64,000 nt of DNA, taken from NCBI GenBank assembly GCA_964019425.1, contig OZ025783.1, positions 1,240,001 through 1,304,000 on the forward strand, in the 5' to 3' direction. Under the pieces are notes generated by a model. That model saw nothing but the letters and a program-made list of their open reading frames with translations, did no database searches and was not told the DNA's origin. Below are positions 54,292 to 64,000 of this stretch, piece after piece. Source of the stretch: Flectonema sp. DT1601. Lineage: Eukaryota > Euglenozoa > Diplonemea > Diplonemida > Diplonemidae. A program made the position numbers and the translations under genes. Position 1 is the stretch's first letter; the number at the start of each line of letters is the position of its first letter.

Positions 54292-56833
54292 ATGTCTCTC
54301 TCCGCAGTTATCGGAGAATTTAGCGACAAATTGTTTAGAGGGGGGGAATTGAACTTGGCATCGACAGCTCAATTAATATCTTCTATGAAGACACCTGAAG
54401 GGTGTGGTGACCTTCTTCATAGTCAGCAGTTAATTCAGCAATACCTGTATAATAATATTTCTACTGCTTACAGTGAATGGTTGCAACCATTAGACGGGTG
54501 GAGTTCAGATAGTGAAGTCCCACCTCTACTTGACTCGAGTAGTAGTACAGTCAATCTTATTGACGGAACTGGTACAGATATTTATGAAAATTTTAAGTTA
54601 AAAGAGATTGACCACCCTCAGTACAACGGCAGTGAAAGCGATCTCTCTGAGTCTCGTTGCAATGAAATAAAAAACTTGCTGAGCGAAGTCGATGAAATGG
54701 AAGACACCAACTCTCAAGAAGCAGAGATCTGTACTGCGACTCCAACTGATGAAGACGACTCTGATAGTTGTGATGAGATTCTTCAACAGTCAACTATTGA
54801 CTACTTGGATACTACTTTCCCAAATAGACGCATCGAACTATTTCCTGAAATGCGATTGAAGGAAGCTACTGAATCCTCAGGACAGTCCACATCACTTGTT
54901 GGAGGTGATGATTCACAACATCAATACATCGACAGCCACACTTCAACTCCAACTGGTGAAGACAGCACTTCCGATAGCTGTGATGAGATCCTTCGAAATT
55001 CAACTATTGACTTCAAGTTGGGGACAACATTTCCAAGCAGATGCTTCGATGCCCAATCTGTGGTACAAACTTCGCCCACAACTGAAAGTAACAAAAGTCA
55101 ACACGACTCTGAGGGACTACCGGACTTGAACACTTGCACCCTAACGCTAACTGGTGAAGACAGCACTTCCGATAGCTGTGATGAAATCCTTCGAAATGCA
55201 GCAATTGACGTAGAGTTGGGTGTCATATTCTCAAACAGCTGTATTGAAACCACAGCCAGTGGTGAGTCAGAGTTGAAGATATGCACCCTGACACCAACTT
55301 GTGATGACAGCGCTTCCGATAGCTGTGATGAAATCCTTCGAAATTCAACTATTGACTTCAAGTTGGGGACAGCATTTCCAAGCAGATATTTCGACACCCA
55401 ATCTGTGGTACAAACTTCGACCATAACTGAAAGTAACAAAAGTCAACACGATGATCCCGTCTCTGAAGGACTACCGGACTTGAACACTTGCACCCTAACG
55501 CCAACTGGTGAAGACAGCACTTCCGATAGCTGTGATGAGATCCTTCGAAATTCAACTATTGACTTCAAGTTGGAGACAGCATTTCCAAGCAGATGCTTCG
55601 ACGCCCAGCCTGTGGTACAAACTTCGCCCACAACTGAAAGTAACAAGAGTCAACACGACTCTGAGGGACTACCGGACTTGAACACTTGCACCCTAACGCC
55701 AACTGGTGAAGACAGCACTTCCGATAGCTGTGATGAAATCCTTCGAAATGCAGCAATTGACGTAGAGTTGGGTGTCATATTCTCAAACAGCTGTATTGAA
55801 ACCACAGCCAGTGGTGAGTCAGAGTTGAAGATATGCACCCTGACACCAACTTGTGATGACAGCGCTTCCGATAGCTGTGATGAAATCCTTCGAAATTCAA
55901 CTATTGACTTCAAGTTGGGGACGATATTTCCAAGCAGATGCTTCGATGCCCAATCTGTGGTACAAACTTCGCCCACCACTGAAAGTAACAAAAGCCAACA
56001 CGACTCTGAAGGACTACCGGACTTGAACACTTGCACCCTAACGCCAACTGGTGAAGACAGCACTTCCGATAGCTGTGATGAAATCCTTCGAAATTCAACT
56101 ATTGACTTCAAGTCAGGAGCGGCGTCGCTGAATTCCGTTGAAGTCACAAGAGGAAGGGATGACTACAGACAGTCTCTGGAATTAATGTCGAGTACAACTG
56201 TAAGAAGTGAGCCAAGTAATGTGACAAAAGTGATTCAACCATTAGATACTTTTGATAACACTTTACAATATAATCCAATACCAGATACGACTCGTATTAA
56301 TCAAACTGATGAAGACAGTACTTCAGATAGTTGTGAAGAAGTTCTACGAAACATTGAACTTGTAGTACAGCATTCAGAACCACCAGAAGTAAACATCATC
56401 CCTCTGAATGAGTCGACTGAATCATCCTATCTCACTCGACTGCAAAGTGAGAGTAAAGTCAGGCTATTAAAACAGAGAATTCATGGTATGCTTTTATAAC
56501 AATATAACAACAAATCATCAACTTTTCACAACAGGACTTCTGATGAGACAAAACGAATGGATGCGCACTCAACGAGACTTAGACATTGCTCAGAAAGACT
56601 TGTCAAGGATGAGGTTAGCTTCTGAAAACAATCAAATGTTAAGGGAACACCGTGATTTATATCTCGCAGAAAGAAATCTTTTCAAACAGAGAATGGATTC
56701 TGCAGAGCGTTCTCTGTTAGAAGAACAAGCGAAGACTGTGAAATTGAATGCGGTGGTAGAAACACTACTTCAGGAATTCGATAAACTAAAACAAAACAAT
56801 CGGGAAACTCAAACAACTATAAGACGAATGTGA
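54292..56833 (+). CDS. Acidic Ser/Asp repeat protein with C-terminal coiled coil
   Basis: Exons 54292-56485 and 56535-56833, intron GTATGC...CAG of 49 bp; the product is about 830 aa. The first about 110 residues are non-repetitive. Nine copies of an acidic motif (EDSTSDSCDEILRNSTIDF and variants) follow, separated by TFPSRCFDAQSVVQTSPTTE-like linkers. Units alternate in a higher-order pattern (STIDF, AAIDV, ASDSC...STIDF), with a DNA period of about 545-552 bp (markers at 54961, 55513 and 56056). The motif suits casein kinase 2 phosphorylation. The second exon encodes a charged coiled coil (LLMRQNEWMRTQRDLDIAQK to the end). Family and function are unknown. The ATG is 14 nt after an acceptor (attaaacag, AG 54276-54277). 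Confidence 0.85.
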
Positions 56834-56849
56834 GCAACGATAATATAGA

Positions 56850-56990
56850 ATGAAGTCCCTTAGAACTTACTGATGAAAGCCTAAAAAGGGACGAGTAGTA
56901 TAAGATTAAGACCTGAAACTACATATTCTATTACCCTAGATTAGGAACTGCAGAAATGAATACCTTTCTTTTGCTTATCTCTATTATTTA
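56850..56990 (+). repeat. Dispersed repeat family 2, copy b
   Basis: Begins gaatgaagtcccttagaact just after the stop of the previous gene and follows the copy at 25497-25620 closely (tagtataagattaagacctg, gaaactacatattctattac, ctgcagaaatgaatac). Confidence 0.8.
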
Positions 56991-57265
56991 TTCACACTAT
57001 TCTATACTAATAATTAATGATACTAACTTTCTTTATATTCTAATCCGACTCTTGGTAATCACAAGAGTTAACCTTCAGCTACCATCTCCTCCCTCTCTTT
57101 TGCCTTCTTCACGAAATTTGTTGCTGGTTGTTGTTGTTTTGATTATAATCTTATGTACTTTAGTCAGGTAATTGAATTGTATTATTGTTGTAGTTGTTAG
57201 TCATAAGGATGTATGAGTAGAGGTTTGTTTAGTATTTACTTCCTCCTGCAGCTATTCTTAATTAA

Positions 57266-58731
<1,466 letters not shown>

Positions 58732-59156
58732 ACTCCCGATCACAATAAAGAAAAAAAAAAAAGAAAAAATACGTAGAAAATAAAACATTGTACCCATCTT
58801 CCCAAGTCTTGAAACTGTCTAAACGACTATATCATGATACAGCCCCTTTCAGTGCGAGAATTATAGGTGTTGGTCTTCTTCACCCACTCTCTGTTTTTCT
58901 TTTTGTTTTTTCAAATTTTATTTTTTAATTCTATTTGCTGAACGCGGAAAGCTATAGATGTACAGCGGGAAAGAAAAAAAAAAAAAAAAAAGTTATCAAC
59001 TCGCCATGTTATTAGTATTCTTCATTTACAAGTGAAATCCACAAAAAACATAATATGACGAACTAGCAAGCAGTCAATTTTTTTAGGATTCCACTTTAAG
59101 GATTACAGTACCGTGGGCTATGTTGTATTTACGTTGTAGCTTTTTATTCTTATTAG
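58732..59156. other. Intergenic region
   Basis: The 3' flank of the tubulin gene, with A runs near 58750 and 58975 and the acceptor ttattcttattag ending at 59156. No gene. Confidence 0.4.
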
Positions 59157-59184
59157 AAATTTAAAAAAAAAAAAAAACACTCAA

Positions 59185-60162
59185 ATGGTGAGTCTATTAC
59201 CTTTAGTATGTGTGGTAGCAACTCAATCAGCATGTGATAAATTTAATACTGACGGTTGGGAAATGGTTCGTCACATAGCTGAGAATGATAGTTCATTCTT
59301 CTCTATGAGTGATAATGCAACAGGGGTCGCTTCATCATTTGGAAACGCAACAGATGACAGTCGTAGTTGGAATGTTATGTTTGCTCATCGTGATTTCAAC
59401 GAGTATCTATTCTCAACTGGTGATTGTGAGAAATATCTCATAGTCGATCGAAAAGAACTATCCGCCAGCACATTTAGAAAAGAGATTCGAGTTAAAAGCA
59501 CATCTATTCACTCACCACCACACGTTCTTACAAAGACGTCATCTTTGATTAGACTTGAAGAACCAATGGGTACTAAGAGGGCAGGTATATATCCACAGGG
59601 TGGTGTTTTATATGCGGAAAAGATCTCAACAGATGGTGGAGATGGTGAGCTATTACGATCGAATGGAGGATTGAGTATCCGAATTCGAAAATCAAACCAC
59701 TGTAAGAAATTCATATCAAACAGATGGAAGATTGTTCGACATCTAAATCCGAGTGATGATACTTTTTATGATGTTGATGATAAGGCTGTTGGTACTGCTG
59801 CGGCTTTCGGATCTCCATCCAGTCCTCCTCAGCTTTATGATCTGTCTTGGGGTATTCCCTTTGCTCATGCATCGTTTACTGAATATATGTTTTCAACTGG
59901 TGATTGTCAACATTATCTCATTGTTGGAAAAGAATCAATTTGGTCAAATGATGAAATATCAATCAAATCAAGCAGCGTGTCGTCTCATCCGTACACCATC
60001 TCCCGTCTTGGTAGCTATCCATTATCACTTAAGGAGTATTGGCCGACTGCTCCTCAACATAGTGGAGTGATGTACGCGGATTCTGGTTTAGTTGCGACTC
60101 AAGGAAATTCAAATTATCTTCGTTCTCATAATGGACTCAGCGTTTGGATACGTGGAAAGTGA
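59185..60162 (+). CDS. Secreted protein with two copies of an unknown domain
   Basis: A 325-aa protein with a probable signal peptide (MVSLLPLVCVVATQSAC). The mature part is a tandem duplication: residues about 17-168 and about 173-325. Matching blocks are CDKFNTDGWEMVRHIAENDS / CKKFISNRWKIVRHLNPSDD, MFAHRDFNEYLFSTGDCEKY / PFAHASFTEYMFSTGDCQHY, GGVLYAEKIS / SGVMYADSGL and LLRSNGGLSIRIR / YLRSHNGLSVWIR. Conserved Cys residues flank the domains, so disulfides are likely. The fold resembles a lectin or fibrinogen-like extracellular module only in general character; I cannot name it. The acceptor ends at 59156, 28 nt before the ATG. No intron. Confidence 0.8.
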   Translation: MVSLLPLVCVVATQSACDKFNTDGWEMVRHIAENDSSFFSMSDNATGVASSFGNATDDSRSWNVMFAHRDFNEYLFSTGDCEKYLIVDRKELSASTFRKEIRVKSTSIHSPPHVLTKTSSLIRLEEPMGTKRAGIYPQGGVLYAEKISTDGGDGELLRSNGGLSIRIRKSNHCKKFISNRWKIVRHLNPSDDTFYDVDDKAVGTAAAFGSPSSPPQLYDLSWGIPFAHASFTEYMFSTGDCQHYLIVGKESIWSNDEISIKSSSVSSHPYTISRLGSYPLSLKEYWPTAPQHSGVMYADSGLVATQGNSNYLRSHNGLSVWIRGK

Positions 60163-61736
60163 TTCTGGACATCTCATGAAATAAATTGATTACCGTTATT
60201 GTATCTCTTGTATGTGTATCATGCCTCTTGTGTACCAGTTTAAAAAAAAAAAAAAGAAAAACGAGATTTTCCCCCCTCTTATTTCGTGATTATCTTTTTT
60301 TTTCGTTCTTGTTGCGAAGTGGACGGCTTTGTTAATTTTGGTACTCTCTAAAGCTATCCGACGTGACGGGTATTCCTAACAGGAAAGCTTATAGGACAAC
60401 ATTTATTTAAGAGTTTTTTTTTTTTTTTTTTCCCGTTTCCTTTCCTTATTGAGCTGTTGTGGAAATATTCACTACTTCCATAAGAGAGTCTATCTTTAAT
60501 TTCGATTTCGTCTTTTTTTTTCTAACAACTATTGTAGGAAACACTTTTCTCAACACCAATACAATATCGGGTGGTCTACTTACATTGTCGTTGGAGTTAA
60601 CCCGATGCTCTTTAGTTTGCTGTAACAGTGATGGACAATATCACTGCAATGTAACAGACGTCCCTATTTATCAATATCTCACACATAAACCTTCTTTAGC
60701 TTTCTCAGTTCAAGTTTGTTCACTGTTTTTGTTCTATTATAACTTTCTGTATAGTTTAGCTTAAAGTCAATTTTTTTATTTTTTTTTTTTATTTTGTGTT
60801 TTCATATTTAAAACCATCACTCTCACATTTGCGGGTTGACTCTGTTTTTTCGTAGTTAACGGACGTTGCAATAGAATTAAGTTGGTCCGACGCAGTTATG
60901 ACCTTAAACTGACTGTCATCTTACCTGATCCTTTTGGTTTTCATTTCTTGCTGAGTGATATGGCTATGTGCTGCCCAATTTTTTTGTGGTACTTTTCTAA
61001 AGCTTTTCGGTAAACCCACATTACAATTATAATGCTTTGGACAACTGGGGTGAACGATCCTCGGTACTGTTCCGGGGTTTTCTATTTTCTTTCGTGGAGT
61101 GTGGGCATATGGCACATGTGGTCGTATTATAAAGAAAGATGTATATGAAAGAAAGAAGATTTTTTTTTTTTTTTCACCTTCCCCCCCACTCCCAGCATGG
61201 GACGCTCAACCTGATAGTACCAGATTCGACAACGTTTTCTGGTCAATAAGACAAAATTATAGTTATCTCTTTATATTTTTTCTTTTTATTTTCTCTTTTT
61301 TCTAAAGGTAATTTTCTTTGATTAACAACTACAAATATTTTTCAGTCAAGTACTTGATATTAATTTTGTTTTTCTTTAATATCTAAAGTTGTTACTGTTT
61401 TTACATTGTCAAAGTTTCACCCCCCACTCCCAGATCATTTCTCTTTTATTTTCTTTAGTTGTTTACAACCTGTTAGCCTCTGGGCAAGGTGGGAGCTGGA
61501 AGTCGATCACTTCCAGCCAAAGCTTAACATTAATGATACTGACTAACTAAGTTTTTATTTTGTTTTATTTTAATTTTAGCCCCGAAACCAACCATTATTT
61601 GTTTGTTGTCCTACGAACTTTTGCATTCGATTGAATTTTCCCCTCTCCCCTTCTTTTGACTGATAACATTAATACTAACTAAGTTGTAGCTGAATTTTGT
61701 TGCAGACTATCTTTATCTTGACCGAATAAATTTCAG
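60163..61736. other. Intergenic region built of dispersed repeat modules
   Basis: In order: family 8 at about 60555-60660 (atcgggtggtctacttacat, gtgatggacaatat), a diverged family 1 piece (60685-60728), family 9 (about 60960-61050), a short module shared with 50150 (gggacgctcaacctg, 61199-61213), the module shared with 29014-29070 (61317-61365), family 4 (61465-61530) and the 3' half of family 3 (61575-61690). No gene. Confidence 0.55.
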
Positions 61737-61740
61737 CTAT

Positions 61741-62280
61741 TTGCAAGAACTACAACAAACATTCTACGAAGAACATCAAAAAGTAGAACCTGGCAGCAAC
61801 GAGCAAAAACCATCCCCGGATGGTTGGTTCTCTTTAACCGTGCTGGGGGTAGCAAGTAAACAAAAACTCAACAGGGAAATCCACCAATATGTAGATCCCA
61901 GTGCTATGGACTACCCAACAATAGCCGCCGCATTCATTTTAAACAAAGCTGGTGCTAGAATGTCACACTACATAGTGGCCCTTGTCTCCTTTGATTCCAT
62001 TATTGTTGGAGACATTCTCAAAGGAGCAACAGACAGACGATTATCATTCGACCATTTTGACAGACATTTTAAACGCCCGGAATATTGTTTTCACATGATT
62101 TTAAGAAAAACTCTGCAGGATAATAATAATGATAACGACTGTACCATGGCACCCTCGAATGAAGGAATTCTACTCCTCACCAACACTAAGGAAAAGCGCA
62201 AGAAAGACGACTACAGCTCCGATGAAGGAGAACTCGCACTCGTAATAAAACGAACAGATGTAGAAGAGATAGAACGCTGA
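61741..62280 (+). CDS. Unassigned reading frame after an acceptor, no ATG start
   Basis: An open frame of 179 codons begins a few bases after a 3' splice-like site (aataaatttcag, AG 61735-61736), but its first in-frame ATG is at about 61906. It reads DGWFSLTVLGVASKQKLNRE, MDYPTIAAAFILNKAGARMS, HYIVALVSFDSIIVGDIL and a polar, acidic C-terminus. Composition is protein-like and less A/T-rich than the flanks. It may be the last exon of a gene whose upstream exon I cannot find among the repeats, or a domesticated or broken transposon piece. No family is recognised. Confidence 0.5.
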   Translation: MQELQQTFYEEHQKVEPGSNEQKPSPDGWFSLTVLGVASKQKLNREIHQYVDPSAMDYPTIAAAFILNKAGARMSHYIVALVSFDSIIVGDILKGATDRRLSFDHFDRHFKRPEYCFHMILRKTLQDNNNDNDCTMAPSNEGILLLTNTKEKRKKDDYSSDEGELALVIKRTDVEEIER

Positions 62281-63030
62281 TCAAAAGCAAACGTATATGC
62301 TAGGCCGTCCTGGCGAGCTCCGATGGACATTAAGAAATCAGTTCTTTTTGAAATAGACCAATTGATGGATCCGATTTATTAATTAACTGGAATGAAATCC
62401 CCAGAACTTACTGATGAAGGCGTAAGAGGGACAAGTAGTATAAGATTAAGGCTCCTGAAACTACGTGTTCCACGGTGTATTATAGAACAGCAGAACAATG
62501 TGTTTTTATAATTTTTTCTTTTTTATATTTTATTTTAGTTATTCTGTTCATGCTTTGACTCTGTCTCTTTCCCTTCTCCATTTTGTTTATGTTGTCAACG
62601 AATTTTTTTTTTTTGTTTTTTCATTTTATTTTTTAAGTTGCTATTTCAATGATTCTGCAACGTCAAATGATTCAATCATCGTCATCATTATTATTATTAT
62701 TATTTTTTTTTTGTTGTTGTTGTTGTTGTACCGACATAGTCGGAGAAGAATATGCTCAACGATTTATAAGGCTAATCTGAATAGTTTTTTGTGTCTTGTA
62801 TGATAAAGCAATGGAATAACAAGGGATCGATTCTCTCAGTTATTTTTGTTGGTTCTTATTCAACTTTCCTTGACTTGTCTTTCTCCTGGTCTATTAATGA
62901 AATATTGTTCTGTTTCTTATTCGGAGCCTCCGAGAAAGAAAAAAAATCTTTAAAAAAAATAAAAAGAGCAGGTTCCATATTTATTGTGGGAGCGTTCCCT
63001 CCTGGAGTTTCATCAACGTGTTCATTATTT

Positions 63031-63136
63031 TTTGCATTTAACAAGTATTGTAAGAACGAAAAAGAATGTTGGCAGCACACGTAAACCTCCTTTAGCTTTA
63101 TCAGTTTAAGTCGGTTCACGGTTTCGTGCACAAACA
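63031..63136 (+). repeat. Dispersed repeat family 1, copy c
   Basis: Matches 24718-24826 with a 2-base gap at ggcagcac versus ggacagcac and otherwise almost no change. Confidence 0.8.
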
Positions 63137-63385
63137 AAATATTTTGTACTGTTTCGGTAGTTTAATTACTTTCCCAATTAGAGGAGCATTCTTGTGTTGT
63201 ACAACAACAACAGCATATGTTTTTTATTATTCTTATTTACAATTTATAATTGTGCCTTTTTTCTGATTTTATATCTACGATTTTTTATACGAATGTATTA
63301 ATTTCGAAACCAAAAGGATCACATATTTTTAGTTATAAGACAAGTTTTTCTGAATTCAACCCCCCAGACAACACAAATGGGATTT

Positions 63386-63500
63386 TTTATCGATACCAAT
63401 TGTTGATTTCTTATATTGCAACCAGGTTTGGCCGAACCTTATTCTCGTTTTAGCCAGTTTCAAGTTGCTTTCCATTTAATATTAGTATCAAGTTACCCCC
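63386..63500 (+). repeat. Dispersed repeat family 6, copy b
   Basis: Nearly identical to 51419-51535 (one visible change in ttagccagtttc versus ttagccggtttc over most of its length). Confidence 0.85.
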
Positions 63501-63945
63501 AACTCAAACCTCCTTATTTTGTTTTGTTTTATTCGTATTCGTCCTCTTTTTATCTGTCAGAGGAGTGCCTTTACTGTCCCAGTCTTAACAAGATCGGGTG
63601 GTCTACTTACATTGCTGTTGGAGTTGCTGTATCAGTGATGGACAATATGTAGTGTAATAGACTTCTTTTATTTATCCATCTATCTTTCTTTGGATCATGT
63701 CTTTATTTGAATGGTCTGATTTCACTACTCATATTGATGAGTAGAACAGACTTGTGTCTTCCTTGCTATCTTCGCTGAAGAAGCGCTGAGTAAGGGAATG
63801 GTCCGAAGAAAAGATTTTTTTCGAAACAAAAACCATTATTTGTTTGTTGTTCCTGTGATTCATTTTTTTTTTTTTTTTTTTTGATTGATTAATAATAATA
63901 CGATGCATCGTTCTGAATCTATTTTTTCAAAGATTTAAAAAAAAT

Positions 63946-64000
63946 AAGGACAATGTGAATCCAGTACCAACACCGGCACCAACACCAGCACCGACTCCGG
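63946..64000 (+). other. Start of a Pro/Thr/Ala repeat sequence at the right edge
   Basis: After an A-rich tract ending aaaataag, the frame reads DNVNPVPTPAPTPAPTP up to the edge. This could be the N-terminal part of a Pro/Thr-rich secreted or surface protein, or simply a 12-bp minisatellite (ccagcaccgact-like). The window ends too soon to tell. Confidence 0.35.

Larger units (their letters stand above)
62281..63940. other. Intergenic region built of dispersed repeat modules
   Basis: Contains family 2 (62390-62500), family 5 (62728-62785), family 1 (63031-63136), family 6 (63386-63500), family 8 (63585-63660) and family 3 (63755-63895), all on the + strand, between A/T runs and a short GTT microsatellite (62711-62729). 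No supported gene. Confidence 0.55.

Noticed and set aside
54593-56147. Several minus-strand frames of 60-165 codons inside the acidic repeat gene
   Set aside because: They repeat with the DNA and mirror the sense repeats; all neighbours are on + and the sense frame is complete.

Overview
The window looks like nuclear DNA of a flagellated, unicellular eukaryote, most likely a euglenozoan. A diplonemid fits best, but this is an inference. Three things point there. First, every recognisable host gene from 16.3 to 60.2 kb lies on the + strand. Second, almost every start codon is preceded, usually by 6-30 nt, by a pyrimidine-rich stretch ending in AG with no obvious upstream exon, which is the signature of spliced-leader trans-splicing of polycistronic transcripts. 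Third, the beta-tubulin carries euglenozoan-type residues, and the replication protein A large subunit lacks its N-terminal domain as in trypanosomatids. Unlike kinetoplastids, about half the genes have short conventional GT-AG cis-introns. CFAP410 and beta-tubulin imply a cilium.

Region 1 (1-16 kb) is a graveyard of mobile DNA. It starts with a long, apparently intact minus-strand frame of a non-LTR retrotransposon with a restriction-like endonuclease, running off the left edge. Next is a 5.2-kb foldback palindrome (4.22-9.42 kb) whose arms are tandem arrays of about 145-bp units, each holding three small palindromes. The same terminal sequence recurs five times by 13.04 kb and frames a duplicated coiled-coil gene fragment, a GC-rich 87-bp minisatellite and an interrupted second reverse transcriptase. 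A truncated copy of the first retrotransposon's 3' part and an unidentified broken coding fragment close the region.

Region 2 (16.3-44.5 kb) is a gene-dense one-way cluster: flavin amine oxidase, ankyrin protein, SLC17/PHT4-like transporter, F-box/YccV protein, coiled-coil protein, CFAP410, a small unknown protein, V-ATPase subunit F, NifS/selenocysteine-lyase-like enzyme, a compound minisatellite, RPA1, an unknown internally repeated protein, ALIX/BRO1 protein (with a hAT transposon in its first intron), a lipoxygenase-like protein that has lost its histidine iron ligands, and a polytopic membrane protein.

Region 3 (44.5-54.3 kb) is gene-poor, full of poly(A)/poly(T) runs and degenerate dispersed repeats. 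Region 4 (54.3-60.2 kb) holds an acidic repeat protein with a coiled-coil tail, beta-tubulin and a secreted protein with two copies of one domain. Region 5 (60.2-64 kb) is again mostly dispersed repeat modules, with one unassigned reading frame and the start of a Pro/Thr-repeat sequence at the right edge.

The host genes do not form one pathway (cilium, endosomal sorting, proton pump, DNA replication, sulfur/selenium metabolism). This mixed content is normal for euglenozoan polycistronic clusters, where neighbours share transcription rather than function.
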